Shown here: positions 1-7,016 of the stretch, in pieces | Layout: every line of letters starts with the position of its first letter | How positions within the stretch are numbered: position 1 is the stretch's first letter | Assembly (NCBI GenBank): GCA_036502005.1 | Contig: DASXZH010000013.1 | Span: 1-41,215 of the forward strand | Direction of reading: 5' to 3' | DNA: 41,215 nucleotides | Source of the DNA: DASXZH01 sp036502005 | GTDB lineage: Bacteria; Armatimonadota; Fimbriimonadia; Fimbriimonadales; Fimbriimonadaceae | The notes under the pieces: model-generated | What the model saw: the letters and a program-made list of their open reading frames with translations, nothing else | Database searches by the model: none | Told to the model about the DNA's origin: nothing | Translations under genes and position numbers: made by a program

Positions 1-221
1 CTTCGAGTTGCTCGATGCGTTGGGCGGCCGTCATGGCAGCCGCCCGCCAGGCTTGCCCCTGGAAGGCGTTTTCGCCGTGGACTTCGTACTGCAGGAGCCA
101 ACGGCCAAGCATTGTTGCCGAAATGCTGTGGTCTCGCGTAGTCTTTGTTTTTGATAGTTCTCCAGCTTTGATTTGTCGGCACAGTGAGAGCTTCAACTCT
201 CGATCGTGATTTCGTGGCATA
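1..221 (-). CDS. IS3-family transposase OrfA, 5' part only (runs off window)
   Basis: Reading the minus strand from the ATG at 221 gives an open frame of 73 codons that leaves the window without a stop. The product begins MPRNHDRELKLSLCRQ and continues with a helix-turn-helix-like stretch (ATMLGRWLLQYEVHG) and an AAAMTAAQRIEQLE segment, typical of the small DNA-binding OrfA of IS3 elements (HTH_Tnp_1 type). A GAGGAA ribosome-binding site lies just upstream. The catalytic OrfB would lie outside the window to the left, so completeness of the element cannot be judged. Confidence 0.75.
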
Positions 222-272
222 TGTATTCCTCGTTTTTGTTGACGAGGTGCCTACAAATTTGGGCGCAGTCCA
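1..272 (-). mobile_element. Right end of an IS3-type insertion sequence
   Basis: Upstream of the OrfA start the minus strand reads TGGACTGCGCCCAAATTTG beginning at 272. This matches the TGnACTGCnCC-type termini common in IS3/IS150-group elements, so 272 is the likely outer boundary. The other end lies outside the window, so the inverted repeat and target duplication cannot be checked. Confidence 0.55.
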
Positions 273-322
273 ATTGTCCCCCCTCCCCAAAACGGGAGAG
301 TTGCGTTCCGTGATAGGAGGGA

Positions 323-1408
323 ATGATTAGCGATGATTTCCCCAAAAGTGAGTTCGAGTTCCATGAAAGGTTCGCAACGGAAGAAGACTGCCGCGACTAC
401 TTATTCAGCGTTAGATGGCCAAATGGCTTTATTTGCCCACATTGTGGCTGCACAAAGAGTTGGCCTCGGCGAAGCGACCGAGACGGCATTATTTGCAGCG
501 CCTGTGAGAAAGAAACGTCTCTCAGAGCTGGCACCATCCTTCACAACACCAGAAAACCGCTGAGAGCATGGCTTATGGCCATGTTTCTAATTACGAGCAA
601 TAAGCAAAGCATCAGTGCTGTTAGATTGCAGAAGCTGATGGGCTTTGGCTCGATACACACGGCCATGCGCTGGCTCAGAGAACTGCGCCGCGCCATGGGC
701 ACGGTTGTGGAGCACCACAAGCTCGGAATGGAGTTAGAGGCCGACGAATCGAGCATCAGTGGCAGGCAAGAAAAGAAGATCGGCCGAGCCGCCAGCCCTC
801 ATCGTATTGTCGGCGTTGTGGAGCGAGTAAAAGGCGGATGCGGACGGGTGCGCCTTCAATACGTGAATGGCTACAAGGATGAAGATGTTCGAGATTTCGT
901 GGCTTCAGTCGCCACGAAGGGGAGCATGATTAACACGGATGGAGCGACCGCTTATAGGGAACTTGCCGAGATGGGCTACTACCTCGATTCACGAGTAATG
1001 TCCTTCTCAAGCGGCCCGAACAAAGGGCGGCCAAAGAAACTCGCAAATGGCACTCTAGCTGTAACGATTCATCTGCCTTTGATCCATAGGGTGTTTAGTC
1101 TCGTTAAGCGTGTGCTTCTCGGCGCCCATCAGGGGCGCTTCAGCGAAAGACATATTCAGAGCTATTTGGACGAATACTGCTTCAGGTTTAACAGACGTAA
1201 CGATCCTCGGCCGCTGGCGCTAACGCAGCGCTTATCCGAAGCAATTTTCGGCATCAAGTCGGTTCCATATTGGAAGTCGAGCGGGAGGCCCTATAACAAG
1301 AAACCCACCGAAGGGCAGCCCGTTTACACGGCTGATCAACATAAGGCTGACCGAGTGCAGGCTTGGCGAAAGCTGGGCGATCTGCTTGGAGGCACGAGTG
1401 GCAACTAG
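323..1408 (+). CDS. IS1595-family (ISXO2-like) DDE transposase
   Basis: 361 aa. Residues ~30-60 form a zinc ribbon (CPHCG ... CSACE), the N-terminal zf-IS1595 domain. The ISXO2-like DDE domain follows: first acid in LEADESS (~140), second in INTDGATAY (~210), and the late motif HRVFSLVKRVLLGAHQ ... SYLDEYCFRFNRR (~255-295), which is diagnostic of the family. Start ATG 323 lies 2 nt after a GGAGG, unusually close. The 3' end overlaps the nuclease gene by 11 nt, so the two are probably co-translated. I see no clear IS1595 terminal inverted repeats on either side, so the element may be degenerate or its ends undetectable by eye. Confidence 0.85.
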   Translation: MISDDFPKSEFEFHERFATEEDCRDYLFSVRWPNGFICPHCGCTKSWPRRSDRDGIICSACEKETSLRAGTILHNTRKPLRAWLMAMFLITSNKQSISAVRLQKLMGFGSIHTAMRWLRELRRAMGTVVEHHKLGMELEADESSISGRQEKKIGRAASPHRIVGVVERVKGGCGRVRLQYVNGYKDEDVRDFVASVATKGSMINTDGATAYRELAEMGYYLDSRVMSFSSGPNKGRPKKLANGTLAVTIHLPLIHRVFSLVKRVLLGAHQGRFSERHIQSYLDEYCFRFNRRNDPRPLALTQRLSEAIFGIKSVPYWKSSGRPYNKKPTEGQPVYTADQHKADRVQAWRKLGDLLGGTSGN

Positions 1409-2372
1409 CAAGTTCATTTCTTGGAGCCATTCGCGCCACGAGCTATTCCAGAAATGTCCTCGGGCCTTCTTCTTCGAACACTATCCCTGGGGGGAGAGAG
1501 ACCCTCACGAGGATATATTGGCGTTCCTCAAGCGGGGAAAATCCATTCCTTTACTTGCTGGGGATATTGTGCATGAGCAAGTCTCCTTGGCACTTAGATG
1601 CTTTCGAGACGCAGGTGCAAAGCTATCGGATCTAGCTGCACCCGCCTTGCGGCGCTTCGATTCGGATCTCGCACTTAGCTTGCAAATAGCTCAAAGAGCG
1701 AGAAAAGGCCTGAAGCCGCAGCAAACTGCCAACTTCATTCTCGATCATCTTGTAAGCGGCGAGCGAAGCGAAGCGATGGAAGAAGCTGGGCGCCAGGTGA
1801 TCCGTCAATGCCTGACCAACTTTGAAGCTTCAGAGGCGTGGGAAGCCATCCGCGCAACCGATACATCGAGATGGCAAACATTCACTTCAACCGATGATAG
1901 GCCGCATTTTACAGCAACCGCAGATCTGGGATTCTTGAGATCCGCTGGCGTTCGCGTGTACACGGCCTTCGACTTAACACTTGTCGATGGAGACGATTTG
2001 GTGATCGTCGATTGGAAAAGCGGAAAGAAAACCCACGAAACTGAGGCCACTACAAACAAGCAGCTTGCGGGATATTGCTTGTGGGCCATTTCCAAGGGTT
2101 ACAAGAAACGCCATGTGAAAGTCCAGCCCGTCTATTTGCTCTATAGCGAGCCGTGGAAGCCGCGAAGTGTCACTCGGGACGAACTCACTCAGGCTATAGA
2201 CAGAATCGAGGAGCATTACATCCGTGAAAGCCAACTGATAAGACGAGGATCGGACGAGGACTGGAACCCAGCCCATGTGGCTGATCGGGCAGACTTTTTG
2301 CCCAGGCCGCACCCGTCGAGATGCGGGAGTTGCAAGTTCAGGCCAGTGTGCTCGGCGGCTAAGCCGAACTAG
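1398..2372 (+). CDS. PD-(D/E)XK nuclease, Cas4/AddB-like with predicted 4Fe-4S cluster
   Basis: 324 aa from GTG 1398, chosen because a GGAGG sits at 1388-1392 with 5-nt spacing; TTG 1386 is an alternative. The order of motifs is that of the RecB/AddB/Cas4 nuclease superfamily (PDDEXK_1): SWSHSRHELFQKCPRAFFF with Cys20, the GDIVHEQ histidine motif, FDLTLVDGD ... IVDWKSGK as the D...DxK metal site, and QLAGYCLWA as motif IV. C309, C312 and C318 near the end complete the four cysteines expected for an iron-sulfur cluster. No helicase domain or cas gene is nearby. The overlap with the transposase suggests a passenger gene of the mobile element; a role in DNA processing during transposition or in defence is inference. 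Confidence 0.75.
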   Translation: MATSKFISWSHSRHELFQKCPRAFFFEHYPWGERDPHEDILAFLKRGKSIPLLAGDIVHEQVSLALRCFRDAGAKLSDLAAPALRRFDSDLALSLQIAQRARKGLKPQQTANFILDHLVSGERSEAMEEAGRQVIRQCLTNFEASEAWEAIRATDTSRWQTFTSTDDRPHFTATADLGFLRSAGVRVYTAFDLTLVDGDDLVIVDWKSGKKTHETEATTNKQLAGYCLWAISKGYKKRHVKVQPVYLLYSEPWKPRSVTRDELTQAIDRIEEHYIRESQLIRRGSDEDWNPAHVADRADFLPRPHPSRCGSCKFRPVCSAAKPN

Positions 2373-2400
2373 AATTCAGCGTTGTATAACTGGCTTTAAC

Positions 2401-2610
2401 ATGTGCTGCTTTCCACTTTATCAGGGGGAGTTCTATTCAAAACCTCATACGGTTGATCTTATTCAATCTGAAGATAGACTCACGATGCGATTCTTGATTA
2501 AGTATGAAGGGAAAGAAATCAGCCTCCCGTTAACAATCAAAGAGTGCCGCTGGATCGACGCCATCCTCAACCCTTTTTGCTGGCCACGAAAGAGGAAGCG
2601 GTACAACTAG
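2401..2610 (+). CDS. Small hypothetical protein
   Basis: 69 codons beginning MCCFPLYQGEF and ending WPRKRKRYN. The segment MRFLIKYEGKEISLPLTIKECRW reads like a real beta-rich protein, but there is no ribosome-binding site before ATG 2401 and I do not recognise it. It would follow the nuclease by 28 nt and overlap the convergent gene by 4 nt. A later ATG at 2485 is possible. Treat as a weak call. Confidence 0.3.
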   Translation: MCCFPLYQGEFYSKPHTVDLIQSEDRLTMRFLIKYEGKEISLPLTIKECRWIDAILNPFCWPRKRKRYN

Positions 2611-3200
2611 ACGAGAGTGCCAACGCGCCACATTTCGACGAAAAAAGATGTTAGCCGCGGAGAAGGCAATCCCCCTTCTTCATCCGCAATCTCTTTTATT
2701 GCGGAAGCTAGGTTAGTCTGCAGTTCCCACTCATTTATTTCGTAAGGCCGATCAGCCACGGCGTAACCAGCACATATATTTCGACAACTGGCTATGGCTC
2801 TTTGGATTCGCCTGTCAGCAAAGAGGGCAGCCGCGTCCTTTTCTAAATATTCACCGCCCTTAAGGATGAAGGTGTCGCGATCTACCCTTCCCGTTGATAC
2901 ATCGCCCCTTTGCTGTTCCGCTAACGCGAGTGTATGACTGATATCCGTTTCGCCTTCACTTTCGTATTGCGCGGCCAGCGGTCCCTGTATGGAAATGCTT
3001 TTGCAAGCTATCCTGCGAGCAAGCATTCGGTAATACAAAAATTCTGGAGTCCAATCTACTTCGGGCAAATCAGGCCAACCGTTTTCAAATGGTCCGTCGG
3101 TGCGCTTTGTCCAAGTTCCAACTCGGATCCCTCGCCAACTCGCAACCATTAGCAACGCTCCAGCATACTGATTCGACGTGTCTGTACGATTTTCAGGCAT
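2607..3200 (-). CDS. Hypothetical protein (orphan)
   Basis: 197 aa, starts MPENRTDTSNQYAGALL. Soluble and acidic, no signal peptide, no recognised motif. It contains YLEKDAAALFADRRIQRAIASCRN and an internal ISIQGPLAAQYES stretch. It is the only gene between the mobile nuclease and the conserved chromosomal block, and probably belongs to the accessory segment. The start is supported by a TACGAT hexamer 6 nt upstream (candidate leaderless promoter); the CGGAG next to the ATG is too close to act as a normal ribosome-binding site. Function unknown. Confidence 0.6.
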   Translation of the reverse strand: MPENRTDTSNQYAGALLMVASWRGIRVGTWTKRTDGPFENGWPDLPEVDWTPEFLYYRMLARRIACKSISIQGPLAAQYESEGETDISHTLALAEQQRGDVSTGRVDRDTFILKGGEYLEKDAAALFADRRIQRAIASCRNICAGYAVADRPYEINEWELQTNLASAIKEIADEEGGLPSPRLTSFFVEMWRVGTLV

Positions 3201-3206
3201 CTCCGA

Positions 3207-3212
3207 ATCGTA
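3207..3212 (-). promoter_or_regulatory. Candidate -10 box (TACGAT) for a leaderless transcript
   Basis: TACGAT ends 6 nt before the ATG at 3200, placing the expected transcription start at or next to the start codon. No good -35 is visible. One of seven such sites in the window. Confidence 0.4.
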
Positions 3213-3497
3213 CCACCGCCTAGTCTAGGTCTTCGACATTTCTACGATTCTCCTCATAGTGTTCCTAACTCTTAAAATTCTCTTGTTTCGTTAGTAGTGT
3301 TGATCAAGTTCAAATTGCGCTGCTACTGGAAACAACTGCTAATGCGTAAAATTTCTTTACTTGAATTCGTCATCCCGGAGAGATTAGGCCAATAGGGGTA
3401 GTATTGCGGAGAACTCCGCTCCAATTTGGGAGCAACTTGCCACTCTGCCTCGTATTTTTTCTGTCGGTTGCGGACGACAATATATATTAGGAGTAAA
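3213..3497. other. Intergenic region between divergent genes
   Basis: AT-rich spacer between the orphan gene and the amidase. A TATATT at 3483-3488 and an AGGAG at 3489-3493 precede the amidase start. I see no RNA gene or clear repeat. It marks the change from mobile DNA to the conserved block. Confidence 0.4.
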
Positions 3498-5147
3498 ATG
3501 GAGATTGCGTTCCGCATGAAGCGATTGCTGATTTGTCTGGTTCCATGGATGGCGATGACAGCGGCGGCCCAAACTGCAGATGCGCCTCGTCAAGTCGAGG
3601 TCGTCTACAGTAATGTTGGCCCTGCTGAAGCATGGCGTGTGGGTGATGAGTGTTACATCGCTCCTTCTGTTCTCACCTCTTGGCACTGGCCCTACACGAT
3701 GACGGGCTCTGATGCCACCATTCAGGCCGAAGGCCGAACACTAAAGGTTCAAACAAAGATCGTTCACGACCGCGTCCTTTTTCCCGTTAGAGCGATCGTC
3801 GATCAACTCGGCGCGATTTGCAGATGGCACGGCAATGAAGAGTTGGATGTATTCGGCGAAGTCCGAATGGTCACTGTTAAAGATGGCACCCTGAGCATCG
3901 ACACTACCATCAGTTGCAAGCCCCACATTTTTTCCCTTACCGATCCTTCTCGCTTGGTCGTTGAACTTCGCGGAATGGTAATGAACAAGCGCGGTACGGG
4001 TGACCTTCCCGATTCGGTCCAGGTTACTCAGGAGGATGCAAACTCGGTGCGAGTCGTCTACCAATCCGATAACATCCCGCGACTCCCATCCAGCACGGAC
4101 GATGCCACACGCCACTGGGAGCGCAGAGTCGATTTCAAGAAAGTGACGGTCTACAAGTCCGGGCCTCCCAATCCCGAAAATCCGCCGCCTACGGGTGGAC
4201 AGGATCCAAACCCGCCTCCCGTGAGAGCTGAGCAGGGCCAAGTAATTGCCCAGTCTCCTGTGGTTACACGTGAGGATTCAAGCTCGTTACAGCTAGGCAT
4301 CCCCCTTAATGTTCCCCTTCAATCGGCACCCAGATGGCGGAAAATCGACCTGTACACCTTTGAAGTCACCCTGCCTGGCGCGCAGTTTGAAAGCAACTAT
4401 CGCCAACCACAGTCCGAGTCAATCGAGAAAGTAACCTTTATCCAACTGGACGATGCCGCCGTTCTCAGAATCAAGACAACAAGGCCGGTTTCGCCGCAGT
4501 TATCCACCACCGACGCGGGCATTCTGATTACAATGGACAAGCCCGCAACCTATACAGGTGGGGGCAGCGTCGCCGGAAAGATCATTGTCATCGATCCCGG
4601 CCATGGTGGATCGGATAGCGGAACCGTTAGTCCGGACCGCTCCTGCAAAGAAAAGGACCTGACTTTACAAATCGCGACGGACCTCGCTCAAGAGCTTACG
4701 GCAGCGGGTGCAAAGGTCATAATGACGCGCGATACCGACATCTTCATTCCCCTTAAGGATCGCCCGGCGGTGGCCAATAACAATGGCGCAAACCTCTTTA
4801 TCAGCATTCACGTGAACTCTAATGCGACCTTAAATTCAACCCGATCCGGTACCACCACCTACTATCATGGCCACGCCCCTCTGGGGCAGATGTTAGGAGA
4901 ATCGGTCGAGCATGAGATCGCCAGCACGAGTGGAATCCCGGAGTTGGGAACTCTCAGCGATTTAACTCGGTTCCCACGTAGCGGTATGGCCGTCCTAAGA
5001 TACAGCAACGTGCCCGCAATTTTAGTCGAAACAGCCTATATAACGTGCCCAGTGGACCGCTCAAAGCTCTGTTCGCCAAGCTTTCAAATGAACCTGGCTC
5101 GATCCATTGTAAGAGGAATCAAGGAGTTTTTTAGCAATGCCAAGTAA
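3498..5147 (+). CDS. N-acetylmuramoyl-L-alanine amidase (AMIN + Amidase_3)
   Basis: 549 aa, secreted zinc amidase that cleaves the lactyl-amide bond between MurNAc and the stem peptide during cell separation. Order: signal peptide 1-24 (MKRLLICLVPWMAMTAAAQ), a copper-amine-oxidase-N-like fold ~30-110, an AMIN domain ~125-215, a Pro-rich linker ~218-242, a second AMIN-like region ~260-350, and Amidase_3 from ~360 to the end. Zinc ligands are visible as His in DPGHGG, Glu in KEKDLTL and His in SIHVNS; the catalytic Glu is in LVETAYIT. Start ATG 3498 follows AGGAG by 4 nt; upstream in-frame starts give no signal peptide. The 3' end overlaps the GerMN gene by 11 nt. Confidence 0.9.
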   Translation: MEIAFRMKRLLICLVPWMAMTAAAQTADAPRQVEVVYSNVGPAEAWRVGDECYIAPSVLTSWHWPYTMTGSDATIQAEGRTLKVQTKIVHDRVLFPVRAIVDQLGAICRWHGNEELDVFGEVRMVTVKDGTLSIDTTISCKPHIFSLTDPSRLVVELRGMVMNKRGTGDLPDSVQVTQEDANSVRVVYQSDNIPRLPSSTDDATRHWERRVDFKKVTVYKSGPPNPENPPPTGGQDPNPPPVRAEQGQVIAQSPVVTREDSSSLQLGIPLNVPLQSAPRWRKIDLYTFEVTLPGAQFESNYRQPQSESIEKVTFIQLDDAAVLRIKTTRPVSPQLSTTDAGILITMDKPATYTGGGSVAGKIIVIDPGHGGSDSGTVSPDRSCKEKDLTLQIATDLAQELTAAGAKVIMTRDTDIFIPLKDRPAVANNNGANLFISIHVNSNATLNSTRSGTTTYYHGHAPLGQMLGESVEHEIASTSGIPELGTLSDLTRFPRSGMAVLRYSNVPAILVETAYITCPVDRSKLCSPSFQMNLARSIVRGIKEFFSNAK

Positions 5148-5778
5148 AAAGAGCCGAAAACCCGGTCCCTCAAAAGCAGCTTTTGTGGTCGTCATCCTCA
5201 TCTGCCTGACGGCAGTTGGCGCCCTCGCGAAATATGTTCAAATGGGACATAGCATAGTCCCCGCCTTCGAGCACCGACAGGATACGAGCCAAGACGAGGC
5301 TTCCGTTACGCGCCCTCGGCGCGATCGACGGGAGCTAAAACAGGATGAAGACCAGCCTCAAGCGCAAGGCCCATTCGTTTACACGCCGATTGCTTCCTCC
5401 TCCACGAAAATTGGTTTCGTTAAAACGCCCGTTTCTTCCTCGGGATCAGATGCCAAGGTTTATGTGATCAACAAGTTTCTTGAAACGACCAAAATCGCAG
5501 ACCCTTCCGCAAAGCTTCTTTCCGTCACCGTGAATGACGGTGTCGCCTCTCTCTACTTCAATGCCGAGATGAACAAAACGGTCGGCACCGATGACGAGCA
5601 AACTTTGCTCGAAGGCATTCTAAAGAACCTAAGCCAATTTCCGGATATCAAGTCGGCGCTCTTCTTTGCCGATGGCAAACAGATCGAAACCTTTGGCAAC
5701 TCTGATCTTACGGAAGCACAACCGGTGACCGTGGACGACGATTCGCAGACGCCGACCACGCACTCCCAAAAGCGATAA
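5137..5778 (+). CDS. GerMN-domain membrane-anchored protein
   Basis: 213 aa. N-terminal lysine-rich stretch, one transmembrane helix (~14-33, AAFVVVILICLTAVGALA), a charged low-complexity linker, then a GerMN domain (~105-190: VYVINKF, LLSVTVNDGVASLYFN, LLEGILKNLSQFPDIKSALFFADG). The GerMN fold is known from spore germination protein GerM and often sits beside amidases in non-sporulating bacteria. It overlaps the amidase gene by 11 nt, so translation is coupled. A role in cell-wall remodelling is inferred from that partnership. The 3' end overlaps the convergent peptidase gene by 71 nt. Confidence 0.8.
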   Translation: MPSKKSRKPGPSKAAFVVVILICLTAVGALAKYVQMGHSIVPAFEHRQDTSQDEASVTRPRRDRRELKQDEDQPQAQGPFVYTPIASSSTKIGFVKTPVSSSGSDAKVYVINKFLETTKIADPSAKLLSVTVNDGVASLYFNAEMNKTVGTDDEQTLLEGILKNLSQFPDIKSALFFADGKQIETFGNSDLTEAQPVTVDDDSQTPTTHSQKR

Positions 5779-6421
5779 CCACCACAATCAGGCTAAACAG
5801 CGACCAGCTTGCCGACCACAGGATGGCGGGCACGTGGGTGATTCCTTGCAAAATCGTCGCGTCGTTATCTCCATACGAAAGAATGCGCGGGTTCACCAAG
5901 CCAAAAACGGCCTGAAGCGAGGTTAGGCACTGCTGCAGCCCAATAAACTGCGCCACGATCATCGCCGTCCATCCATCCAGCTTGATCCCCATAACGAGGA
6001 AAGCAAGCATGTAAACAAAGCCGGAAATCATGCCTGTAAGATCGCCCCGTAGCCAAAACATACACTCGATCATCAGCAGCCCGAAAACGCCCAGCATGGC
6101 GATCCTAGCCCCTTTTGGGCTCCGACTCACCGCGATGATCCCCGCTCCGATGATTGAAGACCCGACATAGCCCGCGCTCGCCACTATCACCGGATGGTCC
6201 ATGTAAGTCTGCGTCACGCCAGAGCCATCGGCATAAACATGGATAGTGCCAACGCTCCCGGCGGTGAGCAGGGAGGCTATCGCGTGGCAAGTTTCGTGGA
6301 GGTGTGTGTCCAAATACTGAAGAGGCAATGTTGCCAGTTGCCCGCCTGGAATGATCCAGAGAACGAGCATAGCGGCGGTAACGATCAGCAGCCCGATCTG
6401 CTGCGGCTGCAGCTTCTTCAT
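5708..6421 (-). CDS. M50B-like integral membrane metallopeptidase
   Basis: 237 aa with about six hydrophobic segments. The first is followed by THLHETCHAIASLLTAGSV, an HExxH zinc motif (HETCH) in the context of the M50B-like family, and then VYADGSGVTQT, also characteristic. Start ATG 6421 (MKKLQPQQIGLL) follows GGGGAAGGG; an in-frame ATG 15 nt earlier has no such site and lies in repeat sequence. The substrate is unknown. The C-terminal 24 codons overlap the convergent GerMN gene. Confidence 0.7.
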   Translation of the reverse strand: MKKLQPQQIGLLIVTAAMLVLWIIPGGQLATLPLQYLDTHLHETCHAIASLLTAGSVGTIHVYADGSGVTQTYMDHPVIVASAGYVGSSIIGAGIIAVSRSPKGARIAMLGVFGLLMIECMFWLRGDLTGMISGFVYMLAFLVMGIKLDGWTAMIVAQFIGLQQCLTSLQAVFGLVNPRILSYGDNDATILQGITHVPAILWSASWSLFSLIVVVIAFGSAWSASANRRPRSPVVLP

Positions 6422-6430
6422 TTCACCCTT

Positions 6431-6473
6431 CCCCATTACCTATCACTTATTACTTATCACTTATCACTTTCTC
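6431..6473. repeat. Degenerate short tandem repeat (TATCACTTAT type)
   Basis: The gap between the PAP2 stop and the M50B start is made of near-tandem CTATCACTTATTACTTAT units. The same motif recurs at 30520-30667. Confidence 0.6.
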
Positions 6474-7004
6474 GGGCTTAGCTTGCTTTCGCGATTCATA
6501 GAATCGATAGCTGTAGATGAGGAGCGCGCCCACGGCCGCGCCTACAATCCATCCGTACAGCACCTGTGAAGGATAATGCACTCCAACATAGATACGGGCG
6601 ATACCCGTAAAGAAGGATAGCAGAATAGGGATTACGCCCCACCAGCGAAGGAAATAAGTGAAGGCGAAGGCAATGGCGGCCGTGTTGGCGGCATGGGCCG
6701 AGGCGGTGCCCTTACTCGTTAAGAACCCCACACCATGGTTGATTACGTCGGCCATGTCCACGCAAGGCCGATTTACCGGAACGTGATTCTTTAGCAAGTC
6801 GCAAGAGAAGTTAGCTAGGAGCACGCCGGCTAGGGCAAAAATGGCCGCTTTTCTTGTTTTCGGTCCCGCCGCAATCAGCGCGATGGCAAGAATAACCAAA
6901 ACGACGCGCACCGGCCACATCTTGTTGCCCTCGCTCAGCCCATCGTAAAACGGGGCATATCCATTGGACCAGCCGTTGATCCAATGGAATATCTCGTTAT
7001 CGAT
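6450..7004 (-). CDS. PAP2-family phosphatase, probable non-ATG start
   Basis: Membrane phosphatase of the PAP2 superfamily (lipid phosphate or undecaprenyl-pyrophosphate-type). The signature is present in modified form: KNHVPVNRP, SKGTASAHAAN (SAHA where PSGH is usual) and ARIYVGVHYPSQVLYG. The first canonical start is ATG 6920 (MWPVRVV), but the in-frame sequence before it reads DNEIFHWINGWSNGYAPFYD, the normal PAP2 N-terminus. That stretch follows the fucosidase TAG at 7019-7017, and no ATG, GTG or TTG lies between. The ATC at 7004 would give (M)DNEIFHW and is my preferred start; ATA 6992 or CTG 6938 are alternatives. From 7004 it has 184 residues and about five membrane segments. Confidence 0.7.
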   Translation of the reverse strand: MDNEIFHWINGWSNGYAPFYDGLSEGNKMWPVRVVLVILAIALIAAGPKTRKAAIFALAGVLLANFSCDLLKNHVPVNRPCVDMADVINHGVGFLTSKGTASAHAANTAAIAFAFTYFLRWWGVIPILLSFFTGIARIYVGVHYPSQVLYGWIVGAAVGALLIYSYRFYESRKQAKPEKVISDK

Positions 7005-7016
7005 GGCTACCGCTGC

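Noticed and set aside
3741..4241. 166-codon minus-strand frame opposite the amidase
   Set aside because: Antisense shadow; Arg-rich composition and no ribosome-binding site.
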